Positions 1-12,640 of a stretch of 64,000 nt of DNA are shown here, one piece after another. Source of the DNA: Sphagnum magellanicum (lineage: Eukaryota > Streptophyta > Sphagnopsida > Sphagnales > Sphagnaceae). The stretch spans positions 7,632,038-7,696,037 of the forward strand of contig CM038923.1 of assembly GCA_021904315.1 (NCBI GenBank), in the 5' to 3' direction. Position 1 is the stretch's first letter. Each line of letters starts with the position of its first letter. A program made the position numbers and the translations under genes. The notes beneath the pieces are model-generated. The model was not told where the DNA came from. It searched no databases and saw nothing but the letters and a program-made list of their open reading frames with translations.

Positions 1-339
1 TCTTTTCTTATTCATTCAAATCACCACCGGTTCCGGTTCTTTGGGGAGCAGATCCAAATCAAAGAACCAGCTATTTCGATACCCTTACAGAACCAGCAGT
101 GAACCGGCAGTTTTAAGGCCGGTTATTTTCCCTTTTGTAAAAAGAACTAGAGAACCGCGGCTGCATAGCACCAACGGGTCTTTGATCGGTCGACGGCGAG
201 TACGAATCGTTAGAACCGCCGGGGGTCTTTTTCCTGTTCCCAGTACCTGCCCCACGCTGGCTTGAGGCCATTTCTGATACCCGCTCAAACACTGGTGGTG
301 GCGTTTTAGAAGCCCAGACAGCAACCCTCCAGAAGCCCG
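1..339. other. Left-edge intergenic / upstream sequence of RRP41
   Basis: No coding exon is supported here. The sequence is richer in GC than most spacers in the window. It holds many dispersed GAACC/CCGGTT-like words, several within the first 210 bases. It probably is the distal promoter of the RRP41 gene or the end of an unseen neighbour. Confidence 0.4.
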
Positions 340-431
340 AAACCCTAAACTTGAAGAATTTAGGGTTTAGGGTTTAGGGTTTAGGGTTTAAGATAACAAG
401 AAGAAGCCCTAAACCCTAAACCTTGAAGAAT
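340..431. repeat. Telomere-type repeats in inverted arrangement upstream of RRP41
   Basis: A CCCTAAA unit followed by CTTGAAGAAT is joined to about four TTTAGGG units in the opposite sense (359-390). A second pair of CCCTAAA units (407-420) is followed again by the almost identical CCTTGAAGAAT. AAACCCTAA 'telo boxes' are known plant promoter elements of genes for ribosome and RNA-processing proteins, which suits an exosome gene. The inverted layout is unusual for a plain telo box. Confidence 0.85.
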
Positions 432-509
432 GTAATGGCCTAGGGTTGAACAGATCAAGAAGCAAGTGCAGCAGGAACGCTCGCAAGCAGAAGAAGCAGC
501 TGCACAGAT

Positions 510-3500
510 ATGGAGTTCATCAGCCCTGAAGGTCTTCGCCTTGACGGTCGTCGTCCCCACGAAGTACTGCTCTCTGCGTGTGTGTGTGTGTGTGTGTGTG
601 TGTATTTGTATTGGTTGTTTGTTGTATCTAACTCCCACAGAAGCATTTTGAAGTTGTGTGAGGTGACACCACAGTTTACAGAAGCCGAGAGAGATCCGAA
701 CCCGAGTTAGTGTTTTGTATCTGAGCACTCTTGATCTGTCAAGATGTGAGTTCAAGACGGTTGTTTCTGAATCTGTTAGGTTACCTCGGATCATGTGTGA
801 TTCAAGACATTTGGATCATTCATGGCATGTGCAACTTTACGTTCTGCTGTAATGATCATGACGATGCGGTGCAGATGCGACAGCTACATGCGGAGGTGGG
901 CGTGGTTGCCAAAGCAGACGGGTTGGTTATTCTCTAGCAATCGCTTTGAGCCATTTTTCTTCATTAAATTTTCAGAAGAAATGTTTTTTCATTCTGTTCT
1001 TTTGGGGTTTGGCAACGTTGTTATTGTCCTTCTTCTCCTTGGGTCATGGCCAATTTGGTAGTGAGTGCTCTGGCAGTGTTTTTGTACTGCTAGGGTTTGG
1101 CAAATTTGGTAGTTAGTGCTCTGGCAATGTTCTTGCACTGCTAGGGTTTGGCCAATTTGGTAGCAAGTGCCTCTGCCAGTGTTCTTGCACCGCTAGGGTT
1201 TGATAAATTTGGTAGTGAGTGCTCTGGCAATGTTCTTGCACTGCTAGGGTTTGGTCAATTTGGTAGTGGGTGCCTCTGCCAGTGTTCTTGCACTGCTAGG
1301 GTTTGTATCCTTCAAAGGAGATTGTAGTCTGACCAGCTGGATTTTGGCTGTGCTAAATCTTGATTGGTTGCTGTCAGGTCTGCTTTATTTGAAATGGGCA
1401 ATACCAAAGTGATTGCAGCAGTGTATGGTCCCCATGAGGTGAGAGTCAAGCTGCTGATCAAAATATTTGCAAATTCTTTTTGTTCAATTGGTGCATTTTC
1501 TTAAATTATGGCCTAAAGTTACAGTTATTTCACGATGGCAAATCATCCATTGCAGATGTGGTGGAGGTTGCATGCATGTTTTCTTGGGTTTCTCTTGAAC
1601 TCCTTTTACCAACCCTCTGTATGTACACACAATTGTGTTGGTTGCATGTAGAGATACTGAAGACTTTCGAATGTGGGAAAATTGGCAGGTGCAAAATCAT
1701 AGTCAGCAGTTACATGACCAGGCTCTGGTAATATTCTTGACCTCTTTATTATTTTACTTATATTTTCCAGTTCTCCTTCATTATTGTGTCTTTGTGAATG
1801 AATCATAGTTCTTTTGTGTTGCCATTGTTTGGGATTTTAGGGTTTAGGATTTATGTTCTTGATGTTCCTTCCATTTGTAACTTGGCCGCTTCTAGTTCAG
1901 GTACGGTGTGAGTATAGCATGGCTGCTTTCAGCACAGGCGAAAGAAGGAGACGAGGAAAAAGTGACAGGTACAGTGTTGTCTTGTTGTCTCCTACTTCTT
2001 GAGAGTTCTCAATCTCTTGGTCAAAAGAATATATACCCACAATACTTGAAGGATGAACATTTTGAATATATATATATATATTGGAAACATGCAGATCTTT
2101 CTCTCTCTCTCTCTGGGTGTTCCACACTTTTCCTCCCTTGATCTCTGCTGCAGACGAGCAATGGAACTGTCTCTTGTAATCCGCCAGACTCTGGAGGCAG
2201 CAATCCTGACACATCTCATGCCCCGCTCCCAGGTTAAATCTCTTGCTGGCTTTGTTCCAAGAGAATGGACGTATCTGTCTGGATTAGTCTGTAGCTGTGA
2301 CAACTTTTCTATTTTAAGTTTTCTGGACTTGTGAATTGGGTGAAAGTACATGTCTTACACACACAAAACAGTGAATGCAGGCACAGCCCATGTAGTCCAT
2401 GCATTGCAGCATTGGCTTCTTACTCCAAGTTGTAGTTGAAGATTGTGAGGCAGATCACATAATATTTGTCCTCTTTCCTTCTCTTCTCCTGAGATTCATC
2501 CCCTCTTATTACTACCAGTACATTTTTGCCCTCTTGGCTGCTGTCTTGGCTACCTGGAAGTCTACCTGACTAATCACTACATTTGGAGTATTGAGTATGT
2601 TGTGACCTTGAAGGCTTTGACTGCTGGATTGTGCAGATTGATATATTTGTCCAAGTCCTTCAAGCAGATGGAGGTGACATGTCTTTTCCAGATTAGAGCC
2701 ATTAGGAAATTGTTGTAAACTAGACTCTGCTTGGTCTTATTTGAAGAAATGACTAGTACACATCTGACTCTATTAAATGAGGGACTGTGATCAAGAGATG
2801 ACTTTACTTTATTGTTCTGGTGAGCAAGCTGTCTGGTGTGGCTTGGTTGCAAAATGTGAGGTGGCTGGACTGTTGGGATTGGCAGGAACACGGGCTGCAT
2901 GCATCAATGCAGCATCTATGGCATTGGCTGATGCTGGCATTCCAATGCGAGATCTTGTTGTATCCTGCGCTGCTGGCTACCTAAATAGCACCCCCTTGTT
3001 AGGTGAGAATGGACTTTTTTCTGTGAATTTAGGGTTCTCGTACAACTTTTCTATTCCATACCAAACTATCGCAGATATGGCAGTTCTGCAAAGAAAAGCA
3101 TGTGTACAGCCTGTGTCGACCATGGCTAAGGCCACATTCTGTTGTTTGGTGGTAAAGTGAACTTGAGCAAAGTACTTTGTGATGTGGCAGATCTAAACTA
3201 CATTGAGGACAGTGGAGGTGGTCCAGACTTAACAGTTGGTATTTTCCCCAAACTTGACAAAGTATCACTCCTCCAGGTGTGCTGTCTCACTCTCTCGCAG
3301 TGTGCAGTGTGTTGAGACAGAGAACAATGGACATTTTCTATCCAATGCCCAGGCTATAGCACTAAAATGGAGGCCATTTTCAATAGCATACCTTTCCTTC
3401 TCACATCATTCTCGTGGACACATTCTGCAATGTGTTGAGGTTAACCCAAGTATCTTACTTTGGCAGGTTGTAGTTCTGGCTAAAATATTTCTATTCAAAT

Positions 3501-4062
3501 GTATGGGTGAATATGGGATTGTGTCAGATGGACTCAAAGCTTTCAACAGATCTCTTTGAGAAAGTGCTTACTCTTGCAATGGAGGGCTCCAAAGCCATAG
3601 CAGAATATATGCGACAGGTTCCATCTTCCCACCTCCCTACCCACCTGCCCAACCAACTAGCTTCTTATTGATTGTAAAGAAGGTATTGGTACTTTGAAGC
3701 AAAGAGCTTTACAATAGAATATGATAGAACATACAACACTTAGTACAAGAATATGGAAGATTATTTTATGGTAGAATGTGAGGGTGATTTGTGGCAAGTT
3801 ATGACTGATGTGTTTTATGGATGTGTTCCACCCACATCAGAGTTAAAACTGGATCAATTAGGATGAGAAGAGCCTTATAGAAATCAGCTCTTTGCAGTAT
3901 CTTTGAGTAGCTTGTGAACATTTTGTGGCTTTCTTTGTTTTGTATAAAATGAATCACTCCTGCTGCAGGATTCATATGTGATGAGATCCCATGGTTGGTT
4001 GGCAGATGCTTCTTGAAAATACACAAAAGTTGGCGTTTGCTAGAGGTACTCTTAAGCGCTAG
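510..4062 (+). CDS. RRP41: Exosome complex core subunit RRP41 (RNase PH-like)
   Basis: Eleven exons give a complete 244-residue protein, close to the Arabidopsis length of about 241: 510-563, 875-921, 1378-1438, 1689-1727, 1901-1968, 2154-2232, 2637-2673, 2886-3002, 3191-3276, 3528-3617, 4006-4062. All junctions are GT-AG and in phase. The start is the ATG opening [18 protein letters not shown], the conserved RRP41 N-terminus. Later family blocks are [59 protein letters not shown] and [14 protein letters not shown]. The protein is part of the six-subunit RNase PH ring of the nuclear and cytoplasmic exosome, which degrades or trims RNA 3' ends. Plant RRP41 is known to keep phosphorolytic activity, unlike yeast and animal RRP41. 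The GTR phosphate-site motif (129-131) and an acidic residue at the catalytic Asp position (D180) are present. The neighbours are unrelated. Telomere-type boxes lie 90-170 bases upstream. Confidence 0.95.
580..603. repeat. (GT)n microsatellite in RRP41 intron 1
   Basis: About twelve TG dinucleotides start 16 bases after the first donor site. Confidence 0.9.
1040..1310 (+). repeat. About 51-bp minisatellite, 5 copies, in RRP41 intron 2
   Basis: The core AATTTGGTAG recurs at about 1052, 1103, 1153, 1205 and 1257, followed each time by a TGCTCTGGCA-like block, GTTCTTGCACTG and CTAGGGTTTG. Two unit types are interleaved: one with CTCTGGCAATG (units 1, 2, 4; unit 1 has CAGTG) and one with CCTCTGCCAGTG (units 3, 5). 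Each unit ends in a CTAGGGTTTG word that resembles half a telomere repeat. Confidence 0.9.
2069..2114. repeat. Short TA and CT microsatellites in RRP41 intron 5
   Basis: A run of about seven TA units (around 2069) is followed by about eight CT units (2099-2114), just before the acceptor of exon 6. The CT run may serve as polypyrimidine tract. Confidence 0.7.
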
Positions 4063-5848
4063 AGGTGTAGGAGTGAGGGAACTCTCCACTGTATTCAGTC
4101 CAGTGATTTTCAACACAACTGGAGGTAAGCAACTGTGCAACCATGGATTTCCCCTGGAATTTTATGTCAGGGCAACAAAAGAAGCGCCTGAGTGTGGTTT
4201 TCACATACTCTTCACATGTCTTCAGGAGATGACTTCTTGATTCCATCTCATGTGAAGAGATCACCACTTATGAATGCATAATCTACTTTGTTAACATGTG
4301 GGCTCTCTATCTGTCCAGATTTGTCACTAGGTTTAGGCATGCTTGTGTAAAGGCAATGTTGTTTGCAACAAGTTGATCTGTACACATGAAATTTGGTTAT
4401 AAATATATTGCTTGTATGACTGAAGTGGGAATTGAGTTTTGGAGGTTGTGTGGGGTTGTTGGGGTGGTCGGGGCCAGGGTCTGCAGTAAGTACTTTGTAT
4501 CACCTTAGTTTGAATAAATCTATGGGGATTATCTCTGTTGGGAAGGTGGTGAAAAGGAGCAGAATGCAACAGCTAATGATGGATATGAAAGTAGTGTGGA
4601 TCAATATTCGTTTTCTTGGTGCTCACACAAGTGACTTCAGAAGTAAATTTGTGTTGGAACTTCCTAATTCCAGACCTCTTAAGTTGCAACTTCAAACTGC
4701 CAGGCCTGTGTGTGAAAGGAACTACAGTCACAACCCTTTCACCCACCATCTTGCTTTCGTAAGCTGCTAACTATTCTTTTCCCTTTTCTTCCTGGCTCTT
4801 GGATCAAAGGCTTCTGTTTCTCAAATGAATGGCAAGCTGTTATTTTATGTGTAATTTTACTTCAGGTCATACTTTCAAAATGGATGAGTGGAGTTGGTAC
4901 CAACTGTTGATGAGTTCATTCCTGGGGGCTTTGCTGCAATGCGTAAGCTGTTCTGAAACAGACCAGTTGCAGTTGGTTTTTCAAAATCCTGTTTGGCATC
5001 TTATGAAGTAGCACTAAGAGAGAATGGAAGAGCACTTGGAGCTTTTAGTACCTTGTTGATTATGCTTTGTTATGTTGTAGATAAGACTTTATGCAATCTC
5101 ATGTTGTGTTGTAAAAGTGTGCAAGTAATGGCTCTGCCTTCTATGGCAAGTTCAAACTAGCTACAGTTAAAATAGGAAATTCTCTATGTAGGTCTGACAA
5201 AATGAACTCAGGTCACAGCAACACCTGTTGAACATTGCTCAAAATGTGGGACCAAAATGAATTCTACAATGTTCCATGTCTCTCCATGATGAGTAGAGCT
5301 GGAAAATCTTGGCAAAATTCCATAGTATTATTAGGCTTTTCTTTATAAAAAGAGATTGCATCCACAAAGCAAGCAAACCTATGTCTAACTCTATTTTTAT
5401 TATAGAGGTTAACTGTTGGACAGGCTGATTAGAAAAACAAATACTCGTGGTACAATCCTGTCTGTTAGTTTGAGGAGCACCATGAGTAAAATCAGACAAT
5501 GATGTGTAAAAACTCTAAATTTTTGACAAAGGCTAACTCACAATTTGCATGTTGTTTGCATGTCTTTTGTATGCAACATGTAAGGAATAGTTCATTAATG
5601 CAACTCTTTAAAGCAATTCAAGGTACCCATTTGAACAATCTTGTTAGTCACATTGTTTCCTTGCACCAAGGTACAAGTCATGATGCTATTACAACATTTA
5701 AGTGCCAAGTTGTTGAAGTGAATTCCTTAGAACAATTCAAGGTTCCCATTCTAACAATGTGATTGGCCATATAGGTTTTCTTTCACTCTCAATACAAGCT
5801 GACTCCATAGACCTTGTACAATTGTGTATGTTTTCTACACAAATCTTA

Positions 5849-5872
5849 TAACCTTGTATGCATACAAGGTTA
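5849..5872. repeat. 24-bp perfect palindrome
   Basis: The arms TAACCTTGTATG and CATACAAGGTTA meet without a spacer and match completely. No gene lies nearby. Confidence 0.9.
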
Positions 5873-8800
5873 ACATGTAATGGTAATCATTCAACAAAGG
5901 ATGACTTTTAATTTGGTTTTTTAGGTTGAAAGCTAAATGTCCTCAATTTTTATTACATATAAGTTAGGATGTGAAATAAGGGACCCTGATCCAAAAGTTG
6001 GACCAAAAAAATTTTAAATCACATATAACATGATGCGCCTTCAAACTTTTTAAGGCACCCAAATGTGAGTCCTAGAGTGAAATAATGAAAAAAAAAAAGT
6101 TGGGGTTTAATGTTCTTTAATTTGTAACATTTCAAAAGTAGGAAAGCATGTTGGAGCTCTGGGATGGGATTAGGACGAACTCACAAGTAAAAGTTTAAGA
6201 TGAGATCGACCTACACAACTAAAAAAAGAAAGCGATGACTGCAAGTTGAATGGAAGTGATGTGGCAGATTTAATTGAGACAACTTCAAACACAAGCTTTA
6301 CACAACCCACAACCTTTGGGAAGGGGCACCACTCCCCTCCCTATAGTATGCTTTGTGCCTCTTCATAAGGACTACATCTAAATGTCACTTTACCCAAGGA
6401 CTTCGAAGTGGGAGTCCCAAAACTAAGACTTTTGCTATCCTAAAAATTTGACCATTCAAATCATTTTCAAATCAAGTCTATTTTGGAAATGCAAGGGCAA
6501 TATCTTATAGCCCTCAAAAAGATATTTTCAATGGTGTATAAAACGCCTTAATCAGAATTGATTTGACCCCTGCTTTCAAGGGGTTTGTGATCAGGAGTCA
6601 AGATTCCAATTTGACTTTTGCCTTTTCTTTTGATCATAACTCAAACAAATCAGGTTTAAATGAATAATGTGAGGACATTTTAAGCATTTACACTCCAAGA
6701 CCTTTTTAGTGGTGTCTTGGAGGCCCAATTTGGTGGTTGTTTTCCTTTCCAATCAAGATTTTAAACATCCGCAACTCCCACATGAATGCAATTCCCAAAG
6801 TGAGAGTGCACTTAGGAGTCATTGGGCTCCATCCTTTGCATTCTACCCCATTTGTGAAAGTGTGTTTCACACCTAACACATTCTCATGGCCTCATGGGCC
6901 CTTGCACTCCACACTTAATCGCAAACTCAATGTTAGGGTTCTAACATAACAAAACAAATAAAAGTCATAATCCTACTATTATGGAATATAGTTTGTTTTG
7001 TTTTGTTAAGTTGAAATCAATGTTGTGCGAGTGTTTAGAAGTCCAAGTAATACCTAGTGGTTTTAATTTTTGGGTTTAGTGAACTTACCTTTATTCTCCT
7101 TCAAATACTTGGATACAAAAATTACTTTAGGACCCACCTAATTCCAAGATCTAGGCATGACCTATGCTTATGATTTGCATTGTGATGAAAATTGCAAAAA
7201 CCTTATGCCAACATGAAGTTTTCTTTTTCTAAGGTTCCTAATTCTTTTAAATTAAAGGCTTAGGGTTTTTGTTCTTTTGCAACACATCTTTTTCTACCAT
7301 CAAACTCCATTTGACCTTTCTACTTTGTGATTCCCTTTTTCCTCTACACTCATTTCCTCTCCATGGGCATTCTTTCTCCATCCTCCACCCAAACTTTTTT
7401 ATCTTGTTTTCCTCCCCCACCTCTTTATACTCTTATAAATGTTCATTAGAAATATGTTTTTTCAACAAATGTGTGCCATGATCTTGTTGTAGTTTAAAAA
7501 CCTTTTGCACTTCTTGATAAATCTAGCAATCAAAAGATATGGTGCAAAAAAAGGAAAACAGTGTTACCATTTCATATTCACAATTCTTTTTGGTTGTTAA
7601 TGCTTTTATCACAAAGCTAACCTTGCACAACAAGTTATTCTAAAGGAATCCACCAAGACAAGAATCCATAATTGAACAATTAGTTCACATCAACATTGGC
7701 ATGTTCAATTTCCTTCTTGATGACAACATTTTAAAAAAGTGATATTGAATGTGGAAAACATATGAAGAAATATGTTGTGCACTTTTTTGCATCATGTGTT
7801 ACATGCACAACTTTTTAAAATTTTTTGGATGTTGCAAGCTAGATATGACATTTTTGCCATGGTTGTTAGTTTCATCAATAGTGTATGAAAATCCCACCCA
7901 TGTGATCGTGGGGATATTTGAACTACATAATACAATTGGTGCAACTATGGCAAACTAGGTAAAGGTTTTATTTTTTATTCATTTGGTTTGTTTGACAAAG
8001 TAGTTGCCTACGTGAAAGACGATGGGTCTAATTTGTCTACATTGATCATTTCATTAATAAGTGTTATTTTTTGTTCATCACTTTAGTTGTCATGCCCATT
8101 TGTAAGGTCATGTTTTGGTCATGTTATGTCAAAGACATTTGATGATGCCAAAGTTTGTCATGGTTTTATGAAGGTGAGCTTGAAAAGTTGTTCAAACTTC
8201 ATTTCAAAAGACTATAACATGGACATGTGCAAACATGGTAAACTAGACAAAAAAATAATTCCACTTCATTTGTACTTTGTGTTTTGCACATGAAAACAAT
8301 AATGTAACATGAAAGGGGCTTTTCTAAAGCTACTATTGCATGGCCAAAAACTCTAATAATCTCCAATATAAGAAAACAACTCACAAACAGAAACATTTTG
8401 TTAGTGTAGTTGAGCCCCATGCACACTTACTTACTCCTCATTCAATAGGGGCGAGGTCTAAACTTGAGTTAACTAAGTTAAGTTTATAGGTGCAATTGTA
8501 AGTGTTTTTTAGGAGACCTATGTTATAAAAGAGACTTGCAAAACTAAAAGGTAAGTTTGGGAGTTTATGGTAAGAAAAAATTCCAACAACCTAATTAACA
8601 ATTTTCAAAAGAAATGATAATGTTTATGTTCTTTTATACTTAGTTAAATGTATGGTTACAAATAAAAATAAAAGGAACCACACTTGCTAGTGTAGGTGAT
8701 TCCTTAAATAGTAGCAAGTTTACTTGTTCTGATGATGTGGCAAATTGGTTTTGGTTACAACAAGTGATGGATTAGAAATCTATGAATTTTCTTACAACCA

Positions 8801-11800
8801 AAATTATTCATGAGAAAAAATGTCACATTAAATTTTTTTATAAAATGTAGATGTTACTTTTTCATGAATTTTACATTATTTTGAAGGCATTTCAAGTTAG
8901 TTAAAATATGAAATTTTTAAAAAAAAATTGGTTACAATTTTTTAAAGGTGTTATATTATTATTTTATATTCATTCATTTCATTCCAAAATGTTCTTATAA
9001 TATATTAGAGGTAATTTCATGTAAACACATTAAAAACTTGCAACATGAATATGGGGTTTCGCATTAAAACATGAAAAACCAAATAATGATTACACTTCTT
9101 ATGTTGGAGCTTGTATTGTGACTACACCCATATGATAAAATGATTAAATTATGTTATTGTTCCTCAAATCATTGAACTTCAATTGCTTCTTTTATGATTA
9201 ACCATGGTTTTTTCTAGTGTTGGGTCATTCTCATTTTTTTGTGAAAATTGCTAGTTCCGATTATTGGGGTAGGTTTTGAAAACTACCTTGGTTCTTTTTA
9301 AATTTTGAAAACTCCCTTGGTTTTCAGAAATTAAAAAAAATCTAGTTATGCAATTTTCAAGGTCAGTGGTTCTCATAAAATTTTGAAATGTTGATTTTTA
9401 GGGACATTTCTCATAAGTTAGTTCTCACAAATTATGGTTGTTTGTTTATATATATATATATATACTTTGTTTTTGGATTTTTTGTGTTTCTTTTTTACAA
9501 TCATTCAACCTTAAACTTGTTCCTTTTTGTTTTGGTTTGTTTTTTTTTTAATGTTTTTTTTTAAGCATGAGAAATCAAATTGTTTTGAAAATTTGAAAAC
9601 CAATCCAATTCTTAGATTGGATGCCAAATGAGAATTTGGACAATTTTCATTGGGTGATTTTCACCTCCAATGAGAACCTTCAATCCGATTTTCATGGCAA
9701 TTCTCATTGTTGATTCTCACTAATAACCGGATTGAAAACCAACACCAATTTTTAACCGACGGATGAAAACTGCCTAACATTGGTTTTTTGTCAATGTAGA
9801 TGGTTTCTTTTTCAAACTAGTTCACCAACTCGACCATGCTTTGTTTTTTGCATGTTCCCCTTTCACAAATGTCTTCTTACGATGTTGTATTATAAAAGAA
9901 CAATGAGCACAAAATAACTTACTAAACCTTTTTTGCTAGTTACTATGATTGCATGCAAATGGGTATTAACTATTAAATACAAAATATCCATAAAAATGGA
10001 TTCAATTTTATTATTATGCAAAGGTGTACTACAATAATGTTCATGATTATGTCATTTTCAAATCATTTAAAATCATTATGACAAAAAATTATGTAGTAAA
10101 AATATTCGTTACATTATTTCAAAAAATCTTTTGAATACCCTATATTCATTGGATTCATTTCAAATTATTCCACATGTTCCAATAACATATTATAATAAAC
10201 TTCACACAAAAATGTTAAACACTATATATATATATGATTTTACAACATGTAAAACTAAATAATGGTTACACTTGGTATGATATGTGACATTGTGTTTGCA
10301 CACTTACTATATTATGGTTAATAAAATTCAACAATCTACATGTTGGAAGCTTTCAATAATTTTTGATGACATAAAAAATTAAAACAATTTCACTAGTTTC
10401 CACCTTTATCACTATTTTTCATCACCTAAAATACCTTTTAATAATCTCCATCTTCATGGTCACCATACAAAGACAACAAAGTTAAAGCATTTTACTAACC
10501 ATTAATTTCTTACTCTTCCCTTTATTCATGTTGCCACCTTCTCAAAACCAAGACCCAACTAGGATTTTGTTATCATAATGGCCAAGTACCTTTTAACATT
10601 GAACAACTATCACTTTTGATACAAATTCACTTCAATTTAACCAAATTGTTGAAGGGAAAACCACCAAAGGGAATTCACTCTTAAGTTACCTAAAGAGGAC
10701 CCAAACCAACACATTTGCCCCTTGCTTAGGTCTCATGCCCAAGGTTAAGGCCATGTCTTCATGGTTCAGCACAAGGAGGTAACCTCCAAATTACGTTTCA
10801 TAAGAGTTGTGTGACTAATTTTCAAATTACAACAATGCTCTCCCTCACTAGAAAAAAATGTCCACATTAATGCTATAGAAAAGTTATTTTGAATGTTCTC
10901 ACATTTCATACACTAAATGGTGAGCCTCCTTAACCAATTTTCATTCCAATCTTTTGATCCATATTTCAGCTAGATAGTTTCATTTGCTCTAAAGCCTTGG
11001 GTGCAAGTTCTCAAAATAAGGTTATGATAAGTTGGAACCCGAAGTCACCATGCACAATGGTTGTGCAATTCACCATTAAACCATCATGTTAGAGGTTATG
11101 TTTAATAGTATGGTTCACTCCATTATAATCAATTTCAACAAGTCGATTGGTCATTGAAGATGTGACCATAATATTACTATGCATGGTATGAATTACGTAC
11201 TTCTAATTGCTAATATTTTTGCCTTCATCAGTTTTCAAACACAAATGATGAGGCCAACATGGGTTGCGGTTTGTGTGGATCTGTTGGTTGGCTTGAGCAA
11301 CCACAACACAAGAATAATAACAAAATGCTAAAGCCAACCAAAAACAGGAAACAAGCAAGCGGTGCGTCACACTATGGCCTTGCCATTTACATTAAAAAGT
11401 ATTGTAAGGCAAAAGAAGAATTATGGAGAACTCAAATATTTCACCATGCAAAAAATATAATCTTCAAAAAATTCCTCTAAAAGAAACCAAAATCCTTCAA
11501 GATATCATAACTCTGTAACTAATCTCAAGTTTCAACACAAGCTAAAATATCATTTCTCAAAAATCCTCATATTAAAAATAGACCTATTATTATTACCTAG
11601 TAGGGGCCTATAAAAATCCCTTAAGCTACTATACTCTATAATGAATCTAAAGACAACAATATCCTTGCCTACCAAGGCAAGGCCAACAAACAGTGGAAGA
11701 AGCAGGCAAGGTGAAAAGGAATAATAGGTACACAACTTTTCACTCCTTATTTGAAGACCATTGTAAATTAGGGCAACAGGTATTACAACAATTCTGAAAT

Positions 11801-11816
11801 GATGCAATTGTCATGA

Positions 11817-11845
11817 ACCCTAAAAAACCCTAAACCCTAAACCAA
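11817..11845. repeat. Interstitial telomere-type repeat (CCCTAAA)
   Basis: CCCTAAAAAACCCTAAACCC followed by TAAACC: about three CCCTAAA units, the first with extra A residues. It lies just upstream of the 12-kb minisatellite. Confidence 0.8.
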
Positions 11846-12004
11846 CACCCATTTGACCATTTCAGACAAAATTGCCAACCCAGGGCTGGCTAGCCTACCT
11901 AATAACACTGGATCTTTTTTTTGGCTCTTGTGAAGAGAACATGGATGAGAGAACATGACATGATCGAACATGCACATGAAAGCCACACCTATTATTACTG
12001 TGTT

Positions 12005-12640
12005 GGTTACAATAGTATTTGATGGGAGGTCATGGGAAATGGGTACATGGGTACATATAATTTTTGTTTTTGAAAAACACATTCTTTTAGCCTTGGTTGA
12101 AAATTAGTATAGAATTTGATGGGTAGGTCATGGGAAATGGGTACATGTATATATATATTTTTTTGTTTTCAAAAAATGCATTCTTTTAGCCTTAGTTGAT
12201 TAGTATAGAATTTGATGGTAGGTCATCGGAAATGGGTACATGTACAAATTGGGCGTTTTTTAAAAAAACACATGTTTTAGCCTTTGTTGATTAGTGTGGT
12301 ATTCCATGGTAGGTCATGGGAAATGGGTACATGTATGTTCTTAAAAACACATATATGAATTGTGTGCTTTTCTAAACACATATTTTTAATTGTGTGTTTT
12401 AAAAATCACATATTTTAGCCTTAGTTCTTTAGAATAGTATTTTGATGGTAGGTCATGGGAAATGGGTACATGCATATTTGTGTTTGCAAAAGACACATAG
12501 TTTAGCCTTAGTTGATTTAGTATAGTATTTGATGGTGGGTCATGGGAAAAAGGGTAAATACATGTATAAATTTTTAATAAAAAAATCATATAATTTTATA
12601 TGATATGATTATAAATCATATATTTTAGCCGTACTACCTA
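12005..12640. repeat. About 95-bp minisatellite, 6 diverged copies, upstream of the transporter gene
   Basis: The block GATGGTAGGTCATGGGAAAT followed by GGGTACATG recurs at about 12021, 12117, 12213, 12305, 12443 and 12531. Each is followed by a T- and A-rich stretch with CACAT and then TTTTAGCCTTAGTTGATTAG. Spacings are 88-96 bp apart from one of about 138. Copies differ in the A/T-rich part and one carries an insertion. Confidence 0.9.

Larger units (their letters stand above)
4063..11999. other. AT-rich intergenic region without supported genes
   Basis: The first few hundred bases are the likely 3' UTR and terminator of RRP41. The rest is AT-rich, with many short frames but no protein motif I recognise. 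Visible items are a 24-bp perfect palindrome (5849-5872), TA runs (about 9449 and 10224) and a CCCTAAA pair (11817-11843). Frames at 7749-7958 and 8087-8293 show no family signature. Confidence 0.5.

Noticed and set aside
381-710. Frames with HTHTHTHT or CVCVCVCV runs near 590
   Set aside because: They are translations of the GT microsatellite in RRP41 intron 1.
7749-8293. Open frames in the AT-rich spacer as transposon proteins
   Set aside because: No catalytic motif of a transposase, integrase or reverse transcriptase was found in either strand.
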